Source: Site-B1 sp963827785
GTDB taxonomy: Bacteria > Bacteroidota > Bacteroidia > Flavobacteriales > Flavobacteriaceae
NCBI GenBank assembly: GCA_963827785.1
Contig: CAWHCT010000004.1
Span: 1 to 64,000 of the forward strand
Reading direction: 5' to 3'
DNA: 64,000 nucleotides
Below are positions 7,942 to 16,806 of the stretch, one piece after another. Position 1 is the first letter of the stretch. Every line of letters begins with the position of its first letter. The position numbers were made by a program, and so were the translations under genes. The notes under the pieces were generated by a model. It was not told the DNA's origin. It saw only the letters and a list, made by a program, of their open reading frames with translations, and did not search any database.

Positions 7942-9873
7942 TTATAAACTTAAACTAAATCCAATATTTAAATTACGCCCTTTTGTGGAATAGCCATAAA
8001 GTTCCTGATAATCCTCATTAAGCAAATTAGTTAAATTGGCAAACACCGTCATTTTATCTTTTACTATTTTTCTGCTGATGTAGAAATCTATTAAGCTGTA
8101 GTTTTTTAAAATCACTTCCTCTGTCATAAAAGAAACATTATTAAAATATGCATCTTCTCTTTCGTCATTGAATTGATAAGAAATGCTCATAAATGTTTTG
8201 GGACAGAATTGATAATTTATCCTGGCATTAACCTTTAATTCCGGAATACGCAGATTAAGGTCCTCATCAACTATAGTATAGGTTGCATTTACATTCAGGT
8301 TCAATCTATCAGAAAATTTATAATCTGCTATGAATTCCATTCCGCTTGCAGTGAAATCTTCGTCAATATTTTTATATTGAAAAACAAACCCACCCAAATC
8401 TTTAAAATCAATAAAATTAGTCTCCTTCCTTTTAAAATAAACTATACTTAAAGTAGCTTTATCCTTGATATTAACTTCTGCTCCTAACTCAAAAGTCTTA
8501 TTTTCTTCGGGTTGTAAATCTGCATTTCCGTATGTAGGTTCGAATAATTGATACAATGAAGGTGTAATATAAGCAGTACTATAACTCGCAAATCCTTTGA
8601 TATATCCAAATTCTAGGTCTTTTTTATAAGATGGATTAATACTATACACAAAATGAGAACCATACTCACTGTGATTATTCAATCGTGCACCGCCATTTAA
8701 ACTCAATCCAAAGTCCGATTCATAAACCACATTAACATAAGGGTCAATAATTGTGAATGTTGCGGTTTCCTCATTAATGCTTTGTACAAAGCCAATTCCA
8801 CCAAATGGAATTGAAAAACTTTTCATGTTGCTTTCCTGAAGATTCAATCCTAAAACAGTGTAAAATGAATCATTGAAATTGTACTTATTATAAACGTCTG
8901 TAGTAAAACTCTCTGAGTTAAATTTAGCCGGATAATCAGATTCAATTTCTCGTTTTGTTTTGTTAAATCCGGCATTTATAGCAATGCTTCCCTTCTTATA
9001 ATCGTAAGTTGGAGATATTCCTATTCTGTATTGATTTGTTGTAGATAAATTTTCCGCATCAGCAAAATAAAAACCATCATCAAAATCAGCTTTGAACTTA
9101 TCGATACTTCCATAAAGATTCAATTCAAATAATTCTGAAATTTGATAACCTAATTTTAAATTCCCGTTCAAAGAATTAAAAACATCTTTTTCAGTTCCAT
9201 CTGCAATGGCAGATAGACCATTTGTATATTGATTGCCAAAACTTGCCAAGTATTTAAACTTGTTAAGTGTTCCGTTGACAGATACACTATTTCTAAAATC
9301 CTTTATAGAATATTTAGTGTCTTTTTGAGATTGATTACTTCCCAAAACACTTCTAAAGTTACCGGAAATCTTATTCCTAGACGCCTCTTTTAATTTAATA
9401 TTAATCACTGCGGTAGCGGCTCCTGATCCATATAATGTGCTTGACGCTCCTTTAAGTATTTCTATGGATTCAACCTGATCAGGATTTAGCAATCGCAGAT
9501 CGTAATCATTGGCTATTTGTGATGCATCTGTTACTGCAATGCCATCAATTAAAACCAAAACTTGTCTGTTGCGTCCACCTCTAATGAAATAGCTTAAATT
9601 TTGTCCTGCATTGCTCCTTGTACCATTGATCTCAATTCCCGCTGTTGTATTGATAATTTCTGCTATGCTTTTCCCTTGTAATTGAACTAATTCTTTTTGC
9701 GTGATTTTAGTAATAACCTTGCCCGAATTCTCACGTTTCAGTTCAAATTTTGAGTTGGTTAGCACCACTTCATCCAGTTGTGTTGGCTGATTTATTAAAT
9801 CAATATTTTGAGAATATCCAAAAGAAATAGCAAGGATGCAAATGGTTTTAAAAAACAAATGTTTTTTATTCAT
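7942..9873 (-). CDS. btuB: TonB-dependent receptor for cobalamin (BtuB-like)
   Basis: About 643 residues from the ATG at 9873, which opens a clean signal peptide (MNKKHLFFKTICILAISFGY). An in-frame ATG at 9912 would add 13 residues. Plug domain: L-D-E-V-V-L-T-N-S, S-I-A-E-I-I-N-T-T-A-G-I, Y-F-I-R-G-G-R-N-R-Q-V-L-V-L-I-D-G and V-E-S-I-E-I-L-K-G-A-S-S-T-L-Y-G. Then a beta-barrel ending in the aromatic-rich N-I-G-F-S-L-S-L. The cobalamin riboswitch directly upstream and the divergent BtuFCD-like genes make vitamin B12 or another corrinoid the likely ligand. Low B12 should raise expression. Confidence 0.9.
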   Translation of the reverse strand: MNKKHLFFKTICILAISFGYSQNIDLINQPTQLDEVVLTNSKFELKRENSGKVITKITQKELVQLQGKSIAEIINTTAGIEINGTRSNAGQNLSYFIRGGRNRQVLVLIDGIAVTDASQIANDYDLRLLNPDQVESIEILKGASSTLYGSGAATAVINIKLKEASRNKISGNFRSVLGSNQSQKDTKYSIKDFRNSVSVNGTLNKFKYLASFGNQYTNGLSAIADGTEKDVFNSLNGNLKLGYQISELFELNLYGSIDKFKADFDDGFYFADAENLSTTNQYRIGISPTYDYKKGSIAINAGFNKTKREIESDYPAKFNSESFTTDVYNKYNFNDSFYTVLGLNLQESNMKSFSIPFGGIGFVQSINEETATFTIIDPYVNVVYESDFGLSLNGGARLNNHSEYGSHFVYSINPSYKKDLEFGYIKGFASYSTAYITPSLYQLFEPTYGNADLQPEENKTFELGAEVNIKDKATLSIVYFKRKETNFIDFKDLGGFVFQYKNIDEDFTASGMEFIADYKFSDRLNLNVNATYTIVDEDLNLRIPELKVNARINYQFCPKTFMSISYQFNDEREDAYFNNVSFMTEEVILKNYSLIDFYISRKIVKDKMTVFANLTNLLNEDYQELYGYSTKGRNLNIGFSLSL

Positions 9874-9953
9874 TTTTATTGCAGATTGCTCGAGAGTAGT
9901 ATGGTTTATCATACAAAACTTTTATCCCGAAAGTTTAATAATTCATTGTTTTG

Positions 9954-10150
9954 AAAAAGGCAGGTCTCCTGACTTGTTTTTATGCTATTTTTTGCCTTCC
10001 CAACTAAAAAGTCAGTGGCTTTAGAAGCAATAACATCTCTAAAAAGAGGTACCGAATCAAGTTCGGCAAAAACTTACAGTTGCGGGAACAGTTCCGGATT
10101 CACACCAGATTCCCTTTTAATCCAATCCATTAAAGAATAGAACCAAATTT
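9954..10150 (-). promoter_or_regulatory. Cobalamin riboswitch
   Basis: Read on the minus strand, the leader holds GGAACTGTTCCCGCAACTGT (10077-10096), then GCCACTG, GGGAAGGC and the B12 box AGTCAGGAGACCTGCC (9959-9974). These are the conserved core elements of the AdoCbl/cobalamin riboswitch family (Rfam RF00174) in the correct order. The expression platform includes a 7-bp hairpin (arms 9916-9922 and 9930-9936) next to the ATG at 9912, without a T-run, which suggests control of translation rather than termination. Exact ends are approximate. Confidence 0.95.
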
Positions 10151-10155
10151 CCGTG

Positions 10156-10163
10156 CAAAAATA
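10156..10163 (-). promoter_or_regulatory. Putative -7 element driving the riboswitch-btuB transcript
   Basis: TATTTTTG on the minus strand (TAnnTTTG) lies just upstream of the riboswitch 5' end. It would start the RNA about 6-7 bases downstream, at the aptamer edge. No good -33 TTG is seen. Confidence 0.5.
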
Positions 10164-10193
10164 CGTGAATTAGATAAGGTGGTTAAACTAAAT

Positions 10194-10301
10194 TTACTTT
10201 TTCTTGTTCATTTTATAAATTAGGTAGATAAAGCCAACCAAAAAATGAAGTATTATTATTCCGGCTACTATATATATTGTTAAATTTGAACCGTCACGCA
10301 T
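10194..10301 (-). CDS. 35-residue single-pass membrane protein
   Basis: ATG at 10301, stop at 10194. The product starts MRDGSNLTIYIVAGIIILHF and has one hydrophobic helix of about 22 residues and a basic end (Y-K-M-N-K-K-K), i.e. a type I-like single-pass micro-protein. It ends 31 bases before the riboswitch -7 element. It could therefore be a separate gene or the first gene of a longer btuB message. I recognise no named family. It occupies most of the otherwise empty gap between the riboswitch and btuF. Confidence 0.5.
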   Translation of the reverse strand: MRDGSNLTIYIVAGIIILHFLVGFIYLIYKMNKKK

Positions 10302-10369
10302 AAAATTTATTTTATACAAAAGTAAATTTCAATCTTATACATGCCCGCAACTATTGTTACATTAATTAT

Positions 10370-11515
10370 ATGAAGATTAAATTCATTTTAACATGTTCGG
10401 TTTTATTGATCTTGAATTGCAAAAATGGTTCAAAAGACAATAATGAACTGCAGAATTCTGAAGTCGTTAATATTCCGCAATATGCTAAAGGATTTGAAAT
10501 TCACAGCCATGCCAACTATAAAGTCCTTAAAATTATCAGCCCCTGGCAAAATTCCAATAGAGTATATAATTATGCATTGATCAACCAAAATGATGACCCC
10601 AAGTTAGTTATAGATGAAGGAGATTTTGATGGCATCATTCCCATTCCTGTTAAAAAAATCGTGGTTACCTCAACCACACATATACCTGCTTTGGAGTTAT
10701 TAGGAGTTGAAAACACATTGATGGGGTTCCCTGAAACAGATTACATTTCTTCAGAAAAAACTAGACAACGTATTGACAGCGGATTAGTAAGAGAATTAGG
10801 TAAAAATGAAGGAATCAATACTGAAGTTTTATTGGAAATTAAACCTGATGTGATTATCGGTTTTGGTGTTGATGGTGTTAACAAAGCATTCGAGAACATA
10901 CAAAAAGCAAATATTCCTGTGATCTATAATGGTGATTGGGTTGAATCATCACCCCTTGCCAAAGCAGAATGGATTAAATTTTACGGAATATTATATAACA
11001 AGAATAAAGCCGCCGATTCTATTTTTAAGGCAATCGAATCTGATTATTTATCAGCTATGGCTATGGCTGCAAATACCAAAAGTAAGCCAACTGTTTTATG
11101 TGGTGCCATGCATAAAGATATTTGGTATTTGCCGAATGGTGAAAGCACAGAAGCTCAATTTTTAAAAGATGCCAATGTACATTATTTGTGGAAAGATTCG
11201 TCAGGAAGCGGAAGTTTAGCTCTGAATTTTGAGGTTGTCTTTAATATGGCAAAGAATGCAGATATCTGGATCAGTCCTTCTTATTACAAATCTTATGATG
11301 CTTTGATGAAGGCAAACCAACATTACACCAAATTTAAAGCATATAAAAATAAACAAACCTATTCCTTCACTAATACAGTTGGTAAAAAAGGTGGTGTTTT
11401 GTATTATGAATTGGGATTTGCCAGACCGGATCTTGTACTCAAAGACATCATTAAAATTTGCCATCCGGAATTGCTAGAAGATTATACCACATATTTTTTT
11501 AAACCTTTAGAATAG
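10370..11515 (+). CDS. btuF: Cobalamin ABC transporter substrate-binding lipoprotein (BtuF-like)
   Basis: 381 residues. MKIKFILTCSVLLILNC is a lipoprotein signal. The mature part is a type III periplasmic binding protein: I-V-V-T-S-T-T-H-I-P-A-L-E-L-L-G-V starts lobe one, I-N-T-E-V-L-L-E-I-K-P-D-V-I-I-G-F-G is the family's P-D-x-I-I-G element, and G-V-L-Y-Y-E-L-G-F-A-R-P-D lies near the C-terminus. Siderophore-binding proteins look alike; the B12 assignment rests on the divergent riboswitch-btuB and on the following FecCD-type permease. The stop abuts the TTG start of the permease gene with no gap, so the two are coupled. Confidence 0.82.
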   Translation: MKIKFILTCSVLLILNCKNGSKDNNELQNSEVVNIPQYAKGFEIHSHANYKVLKIISPWQNSNRVYNYALINQNDDPKLVIDEGDFDGIIPIPVKKIVVTSTTHIPALELLGVENTLMGFPETDYISSEKTRQRIDSGLVRELGKNEGINTEVLLEIKPDVIIGFGVDGVNKAFENIQKANIPVIYNGDWVESSPLAKAEWIKFYGILYNKNKAADSIFKAIESDYLSAMAMAANTKSKPTVLCGAMHKDIWYLPNGESTEAQFLKDANVHYLWKDSSGSGSLALNFEVVFNMAKNADIWISPSYYKSYDALMKANQHYTKFKAYKNKQTYSFTNTVGKKGGVLYYELGFARPDLVLKDIIKICHPELLEDYTTYFFKPLE

Positions 11516-12544
11516 TTGCCAAAAACCAAAACATATAAACTTTCATTTATCCTATTAGTTCTTTTATTAATAGGATGCTTTGTAATGAATGTGAATTTAG
11601 GTTCAGTTTCCATCCCAACTAAAGAAATATTCAAAAGTTTAGTTGGTTCTATTGGTAACGAAAATTGGCAATATATAATTCAGGATTATAGATTGCCAAA
11701 AGCCTTTACAGCCATTTTAGTAGGATCTGGTTTAGGAATTTCCGGGTTATTAATGCAAACATTATTCAGAAATCCTCTAGCCGGACCTTTTGTGCTTGGT
11801 ATTACATCTGGTGCAAGTTTAGGTGTAGCCTTGGTCATACTTGGGTCTTCAATATTTGGAGGGTTACTGGCTACTTTATTAATCTCAAAATGGAGTTTAG
11901 TTATTGCTGCCAGTTTAGGTAGTTTTCTAGTATTATTAGCAGTTATGATTGTTTCTACACGAGTTCGTGACACAATGGCTATTCTAATTATTGGACTCAT
12001 GTTTGGAAGTATTACAGCAGCCGTTGTTAGTGTTCTATCATATTTTAGTTCAGCCGAACAATTGCAGCAATACATTTTTTGGGGATTTGGAAGTCTTGGA
12101 AATTTATCATGGAATGAATTAATGGTATTCTTTATAATTTATGTATTTGGAATACTATTAAGTATTTTCTCGATAAAGGCTTTAAACTCATTGCTTCTTG
12201 GAGAGAATTATGCAAAAAGTCTTGGATTGAATATTAAGCAAAGTCGCATGCTAATCATAGTAGCTACAAGTTTATTGGCAGGAACAATAACCGCTTTTGC
12301 AGGGCCAATTGCTTTTATAGGTTTAGCAATTCCCCATATAACCAGACAAGTATTTAACACCTCAAATCATAAGATTTTACTACCTGCAGTGTTTTTATTT
12401 GGAGCCATCATCATGCTGATTTGTGATAGTATTGCTCAACTACCCACAAGTGATTACACCTTACCAATTAATGCAATAACATCATTGATTGGTGCACCTG
12501 TAGTTATTTGGTTATTAGTAAGAAAACGAAAAATGATATTTTAA
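11516..12544 (+). CDS. btuC: FecCD/BtuC-type ABC transporter permease
   Basis: 342 residues with a TTG start at 11516 immediately after the btuF stop. Multiple transmembrane helices; family landmarks are R-L-P-K-A-F-T-A-I-L-V-G-S-G-L-G-I-S-G, F-R-N-P-L-A-G-P-F-V-L-G-I-T-S-G-A, and the ATPase-coupling region L-L-L-G-E-N-Y-A-K-S-L-G followed by G-P-I-A-F-I-G-L-A-I-P-H-I-T-R. It imports the ligand delivered by the upstream lipoprotein. Length is normal for BtuC (about 330). Confidence 0.88.
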   Translation: MPKTKTYKLSFILLVLLLIGCFVMNVNLGSVSIPTKEIFKSLVGSIGNENWQYIIQDYRLPKAFTAILVGSGLGISGLLMQTLFRNPLAGPFVLGITSGASLGVALVILGSSIFGGLLATLLISKWSLVIAASLGSFLVLLAVMIVSTRVRDTMAILIIGLMFGSITAAVVSVLSYFSSAEQLQQYIFWGFGSLGNLSWNELMVFFIIYVFGILLSIFSIKALNSLLLGENYAKSLGLNIKQSRMLIIVATSLLAGTITAFAGPIAFIGLAIPHITRQVFNTSNHKILLPAVFLFGAIIMLICDSIAQLPTSDYTLPINAITSLIGAPVVIWLLVRKRKMIF

Positions 12545-12596
12545 AAAAAGAATCAAGACATAAAGACTTTAGAACCCAGACAAAAAATAATAGATA

Positions 12597-13391
12597 GTGG
12601 TAAAAAAACCCCAACATATAATCCTTAAAACTGAAAACCTATCCATAGGTTATTCGTCTAAAAAAATGCAAACTGTTGTAGCATCCAATATTAATATTGA
12701 ATTGCACCAAGGAGAATTAATTGGGATAATAGGAGCAAATGGTATAGGTAAATCAACTCTGTTAAGAACACTAACCAAAGTGCAAAATCCTTTAAATGGT
12801 AAAGTTTTTATTAATAACAAAAATCTGGATCATTTTAAATCGAATGAACTTGCAAGAGCTTTAAGTTTAGTTTTAACTGAACCGATTGCTTCTAAAAATT
12901 TATCTGTCTTCGAACTTGTTGCACTTGGGAGGCAACCCTATACTAACTGGGTTGGGAATTTATCAACTGGAGATATATCAATCGTTAATAAAGCAATGTC
13001 AAAAACCAATATTGAAGAAATAAAACATAAAAAATGTTATGAATTAAGTGATGGGCAGCTTCAAAAAGTGTTGATCGCTAGGGCTTTAGCACAGGATACT
13101 GATCTGATCATTCTGGATGAGCCAACAACTCATCTCGATATGTATCATAAGGCATTTATACTCAAACTACTTCAAGAACTTGCCAAAGAGACCAAAAAGA
13201 CTATTTTATTTTCCTCACATGAAATAGATCTGGCCATTCAATTATGTGATAAGATCATATTGATGAAAAAAGATAAAACAGTCATCAATTCTCCTTGTAA
13301 TTTAATAGCTAATAGTTCTTTTAATAGTTTATTTCCCAAAGACCTAATCTTTTTTGATGAAAAAACCGGAAGTTTTAAAGTGAAAAAATGA
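12597..13391 (+). CDS. btuD: ABC transporter ATP-binding protein (BtuD/FecE-like)
   Basis: 264 residues with a GTG start at 12597. Walker A is G-A-N-G-I-G-K-S-T (about 46-54), the signature is L-S-D-G-Q in place of L-S-G-G-Q, Walker B is L-I-I-L-D-E-P-T-T-H-L-D, and the switch His is in F-S-S-H-E. It lies 52 bases after btuC in the same direction. Together with the two upstream genes it forms a complete importer. Confidence 0.88.
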   Translation: MVKKPQHIILKTENLSIGYSSKKMQTVVASNINIELHQGELIGIIGANGIGKSTLLRTLTKVQNPLNGKVFINNKNLDHFKSNELARALSLVLTEPIASKNLSVFELVALGRQPYTNWVGNLSTGDISIVNKAMSKTNIEEIKHKKCYELSDGQLQKVLIARALAQDTDLIILDEPTTHLDMYHKAFILKLLQELAKETKKTILFSSHEIDLAIQLCDKIILMKKDKTVINSPCNLIANSSFNSLFPKDLIFFDEKTGSFKVKK

Positions 13392-13394
13392 TTC

Positions 13395-13421
13395 TGTCAT
13401 TCTCAACTTGTTTCAGCATGT
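13395..13421 (+). repeat. Dispersed repeat element, degenerate copy A
   Basis: Starts TGTCATTCTCAACTTGTT four bases after the btuD stop. It matches the copy at 34967-34993 at 21 of 27 positions. It resembles the short repeats common between genes in Bacteroidota genomes (recalled, not searched). Confidence 0.5.
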
Positions 13422-13438
13422 TAATTAATTTATCTTTG
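13408..13438 (+). promoter_or_regulatory. Promoter of rmuC (TTG-N20-TATCTTTG)
   Basis: TTG at 13408-13410, a 20-base spacer, and TATCTTTG at 13431-13438 match the Bacteroidota consensus TTG-N17-23-TAnnTTTG. The rmuC ATG is 17 bases downstream. The TTG lies inside the repeat element. Confidence 0.65.
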
Positions 13439-13455
13439 GTTAAACTTCTTTTTTA

Positions 13456-14778
13456 ATGAACGACAACCTTATTCTCATCATTTCAATACTTGCTGCAGCC
13501 TTAGTTGGAGCTTATTTAGGTATGCTTTTTTCGAAATTAAAAAGCAGAAGTGAAAAAAGTATGCTAGAAGAAAGACAAAGCCAAATGCAATTAAGTATTG
13601 ACGAATTAAAAATGAATCTGGCTAAAATTGAAAGTGAGCGAGAAGAATTTCGTCGTGAAAAAGATTTTTTGAATACAGAGCTTACTCGTAAAAACTCTGA
13701 ATACGAAAATCTACAACAACAAAACCTAAAACGTGATGAAGAATTAGAGGAAAGACAAAATCAGTTGCGACAGGAATTTAAACTCTTAGCTAATACAATT
13801 CTTGAGGAAAAATCTTTAAAATTCACTGAGCAGAATAAGGAAAATATAAAGCAAATTCTGAATCCGCTTCAGGAAAAAATTCAGGTTTTTGAAAAGAAGG
13901 TTGAAGACACACAAAAGGAAAGTATTAGCATGCATTCTGCATTAAAAGAGCAGTTGCTAGGACTAAAAGACCTCAATCTCCAAATGACCAAAGAAGCTAC
14001 CAATTTAACAAAAGCATTGAAAGGTGATAGTAAAATGCAGGGTAACTGGGGCGAGTTGGTTTTGGAACGTGTGTTGGAAAAATCCGGATTAGAAAAAGAC
14101 AGAGAATATTTTGTGCAACAAAGTTTTACCACTGCAGGTGGTTCTCGTGTGCTTCCGGATGTAGTTTTACATCTTCCGGATAATAAACGCATGATCATTG
14201 ACAGCAAAGTTTCACTAACTGACTATGAACGCTATGTCAATGCTGATGAGGATGATAGACCAAAATTCTTAAAAGCTCATGTAAATTCTATTAGGAAACA
14301 TGTAGACCAATTATCTGATAAAAAATACGAAGATCTGTATGATATTGAATCTCCAGATTTTGTGCTGATGTTCGTCCCTATAGAGCCGGCCTTTGCAGTA
14401 GCAATAAATGAAGACAACTCTATTTACAATAAGGCTTTCGAAAAGAATATAGTAATTGTAACGCCTTCTACCCTATTGGCAACATTAAGGACCATTGATA
14501 CAATGTGGAACAATGAAAAGCAACAGCGAAATGCTATTGAAATTGCAAGACAAGCCGGAGCGCTATATGATAAATTTGAAGGCTTGGTAAGCGATTTAAC
14601 TGGAGTCGGCAAAAAATTAGATTCTGCCAAAACTGATTATTCTGCCGCCATGAACAAATTAGTTGAAGGAAAAGGCAATCTGATCACAAGTGTTGAAAAA
14701 CTTAAGAAAATGGGAGCTAAAGCAAAGAAATCACTTCCTGAGTCAATAATAAAACGTGCTGAAGACGAGAATGATTAA
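13456..14778 (+). CDS. rmuC: DNA recombination protein RmuC homologue
   Basis: 440 residues. One N-terminal transmembrane helix (L-I-L-I-I-S-I-L-A-A-A-L-V-G-A-Y) is followed by a long coiled coil (about 30-190) and the RmuC domain: G-N-W-G-E-L-V-L-E-R-V-L-E, S-R-V-L-P-D-V-V-L-H-L-P and M-I-I-D-S-K-V-S-L-T-D-Y, a pattern related to PD-(D/E)XK nucleases. RmuC limits inversion at short inverted repeats in E. coli. Length is usual. The thioesterase gene follows within 11 bases. Confidence 0.92.
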   Translation: MNDNLILIISILAAALVGAYLGMLFSKLKSRSEKSMLEERQSQMQLSIDELKMNLAKIESEREEFRREKDFLNTELTRKNSEYENLQQQNLKRDEELEERQNQLRQEFKLLANTILEEKSLKFTEQNKENIKQILNPLQEKIQVFEKKVEDTQKESISMHSALKEQLLGLKDLNLQMTKEATNLTKALKGDSKMQGNWGELVLERVLEKSGLEKDREYFVQQSFTTAGGSRVLPDVVLHLPDNKRMIIDSKVSLTDYERYVNADEDDRPKFLKAHVNSIRKHVDQLSDKKYEDLYDIESPDFVLMFVPIEPAFAVAINEDNSIYNKAFEKNIVIVTPSTLLATLRTIDTMWNNEKQQRNAIEIARQAGALYDKFEGLVSDLTGVGKKLDSAKTDYSAAMNKLVEGKGNLITSVEKLKKMGAKAKKSLPESIIKRAEDEND

Positions 14779-14788
14779 AAATTTAAAT

Positions 14789-15337
14789 ATGTTTAAAAAC
14801 ATTAAAGAATCTCAAGTATCCATAACGCAATTAATGCTTCCTTCCAATTCTAATTTTAGTGGCAAAATACATGGTGGATTTATTTTAGGCTTAATGGATC
14901 AAATAGCTTTTGCATGCGCTTCAAAGCATTCGGGACATTATTGTGTCACTGCATCGGTTAATAAAGTTGATTTCTTGAACCCAATTGAGGTTGGTGAATT
15001 GATCACACTAAAAGCTTCTGTTAACTATACAGGGAAAACATCTATGGTTATTGGTGTAAGAGTTGAATCTGAAAACATACAATCCGGAATAAAAAAGCAC
15101 TGCAATTCTTCGTATTTCACTATGGTTGCAAAAGATGAAAATGGCAATAATGTATCTGTTCCCGGAATTATTTTAGAGTCTGAAAACAGTATTCGTCGTT
15201 TCTCAAGAAGTATAATAAGGAAGGAACAGTCCAAAAAAAGGATAAATGCTTTTAAATCTTCTGAATTTAAGTTGAATGATTATTTAGATCTGATAAAATC
15301 GGAAAATGCTCTTTTAAATCTATCGGATAATAAATAA
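14789..15337 (+). CDS. Acyl-CoA thioesterase (hotdog fold)
   Basis: About 182 residues from the ATG at 14789 (MFKNIKESQVSITQLMLPSN); in-frame ATGs at 14756 and 14771 are alternatives that overlap rmuC. The hotdog motif N-F-S-G-K-I-H-G-G-F-I-L-G-L-M-D-Q-I-A-F-A-C-A-S places it with YciA/BACH-type acyl-CoA hydrolases, followed by V-D-F-L-N-P-I-E-V-G-E-L-I-T-L-K-A-S-V. It probably hydrolyses medium or long acyl-CoA in the cytoplasm. The C-terminal 30 residues are a charged helix. Confidence 0.88.
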   Translation: MFKNIKESQVSITQLMLPSNSNFSGKIHGGFILGLMDQIAFACASKHSGHYCVTASVNKVDFLNPIEVGELITLKASVNYTGKTSMVIGVRVESENIQSGIKKHCNSSYFTMVAKDENGNNVSVPGIILESENSIRRFSRSIIRKEQSKKRINAFKSSEFKLNDYLDLIKSENALLNLSDNK

Positions 15338-15427
15338 AAAAACTCAATAAACTGAACGTTTAAGCCAACCATTCAATTATAAAACTACTGTTAATTCAAC
15401 CACTTTAACAATACCGAGACAACTAGA

Positions 15428-16189
15428 CTATTGTTTTATAAACCTTTTAGTTTGAGATGAGTTTCCATTAATTACTCTTAACATATAAACACCAGATTGT
15501 AAACCGGAAACTTCTACAGTTGAATTCAATTTTGAAATTTCACCAGATATCAATTGTTTACCTAAAACATCAAATATTTGTATTTTGGCAGATTCAACTC
15601 TATTTGGCAATTCAATATTAAATTCAGTAGAGACTGGATTTGGAGAAATAATAAAGTTACTTAAAATTAAATCTTCAACTCCAAGAGTAAAACCAGAAGC
15701 AATTGAACCCCTATTGCCACCATGACTTGTCAGGGAAAACCCAGAACCACTTCTATAAGCCCAAACAAAATTAATTCCACCTTCAGCTAAAGGAAAAACG
15801 AAATCATTTGTGTCACCAGTATCTCTATCTCTTGTCGCAATTAAAGTCCTATTTCCTCCACTGGTTGTATTGGAAGTTATAGTCCAATCTTGATTTGAAA
15901 CACCATCTGAAGCAGGCACTACACCAACTCCTATATAGTTTCTATCTGTTAAATTTGTTCCATCAAACATAACAACATCATCATTACCGGATGTCATACA
16001 TGAAACATTAAATCCTATTCCAAGCCATCTGTCTTCTGGACCATTTAATGTTAGTGTTACGGTTGCTGCAGTAACATCAATTTGACCACTATAACTACCG
16101 TTAAAAGTCATTAATCCAGTAGAATAAGTTTGTGAGTAACTAAGCATAAATGAGAAAAAAGAAAAGAAAAATAGTGTAATTTTTTTCAT
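15428..16189 (-). CDS. Secreted DOMON-like protein with T9SS sorting domain
   Basis: 253 residues. Signal peptide MKKITLFFFSFFSFMLSYSQ. Residues 20-160 read like a DOMON beta-sandwich (E-D-R-W-L-G-I-G-F-N, G-N-D-D-V-V-M-F-D-G, R-D-R-D-T-G-D-T-N-D), a family that binds haem or sugars in other proteins. Residues 175-253 are a type A T9SS sorting domain (I-S-P-N-P-V-S-T-E-F-N-I, V-L-G-K-Q-L-I-S-G, L-Q-S-G-V-Y-M-L-R-V). So it is exported and probably held on the cell surface. It follows the ankyrin protein gene after two bases. Ligand unknown. Confidence 0.8.
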   Translation of the reverse strand: MKKITLFFFSFFSFMLSYSQTYSTGLMTFNGSYSGQIDVTAATVTLTLNGPEDRWLGIGFNVSCMTSGNDDVVMFDGTNLTDRNYIGVGVVPASDGVSNQDWTITSNTTSGGNRTLIATRDRDTGDTNDFVFPLAEGGINFVWAYRSGSGFSLTSHGGNRGSIASGFTLGVEDLILSNFIISPNPVSTEFNIELPNRVESAKIQIFDVLGKQLISGEISKLNSTVEVSGLQSGVYMLRVINGNSSQTKRFIKQ

Positions 16190-16191
16190 AA

Positions 16192-16710
16192 CTATATATT
16201 TTTTAAAAGATTATTAATTTTTTTATCATTATAAATTGCTGCATAATCAAGGGCAGATTGACCTCTATTATCTTTTAAATTTATATCCGCCTCTGCACGA
16301 AGCAATAATTTAATAATCTCATATTTTTTGAACATTACAGCGTAATGCATAGCTGTAGTTCCATTGTTATCAGCAATATTTGTGTCCGCTTTTTCCTCTA
16401 AAAGTATTTCAACAATGTTTGAATTTCCTTTAACAACTGCAGCCATTAATGGCGTACCATAATCACTAGTTCCATTGATGTCATCTACCTTATTAATCAG
16501 GAATTTAACAACATCATAATTACTATGATAGCAGGCTAATATTAATGGAGAATAGCCATCACTATTTTTTTGATTTATTATGTTTGGATCTTCTGTGTAT
16601 ATAGAAATAACCTCGTTAAGTTTTCCTTTTCTGCAAGCATCAAAAATATTTTCTTGTGAATAAACTTGCGAAAAGCTAATAGCAAATATTATGAATAGCA
16701 ATTTTTTCAT
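16192..16710 (-). CDS. Secreted ankyrin-repeat protein
   Basis: 172 residues with signal peptide MKKLLFIIFAISFSQVYSQE and about four ankyrin repeats (N-S-D-G-Y-S-P-L-I-L-A-C-Y, D-Y-G-T-P-L-M-A-A-V, N-N-G-T-T-A-M-H-Y-A-V, N-R-G-Q-S-A-L-D-Y-A-A). Almost nothing beyond the repeats is present, so it acts as a binding scaffold in the periplasm or outside the cell. It is co-transcribed with the DOMON-like protein (two bases apart); a physical partnership is plausible but not shown. Confidence 0.85.
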   Translation of the reverse strand: MKKLLFIIFAISFSQVYSQENIFDACRKGKLNEVISIYTEDPNIINQKNSDGYSPLILACYHSNYDVVKFLINKVDDINGTSDYGTPLMAAVVKGNSNIVEILLEEKADTNIADNNGTTAMHYAVMFKKYEIIKLLLRAEADINLKDNRGQSALDYAAIYNDKKINNLLKNI

Positions 16711-16806
16711 AGTCTTTTTTTTTAAATATATAAAATATATTTTAAAGATTATAATTTGAATAACTAAGGACTTAAAAATTGAAAAGGACCTAAGTAATAA
16801 ATTAAC

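Noticed and set aside
10342..10360. CCCGCAACT before btuF, the same string as in the cobalamin riboswitch core
   Set aside because: Only this short string is present. No B12 box, GCCACTG or paired stems occur around it, so a second riboswitch is not supported.
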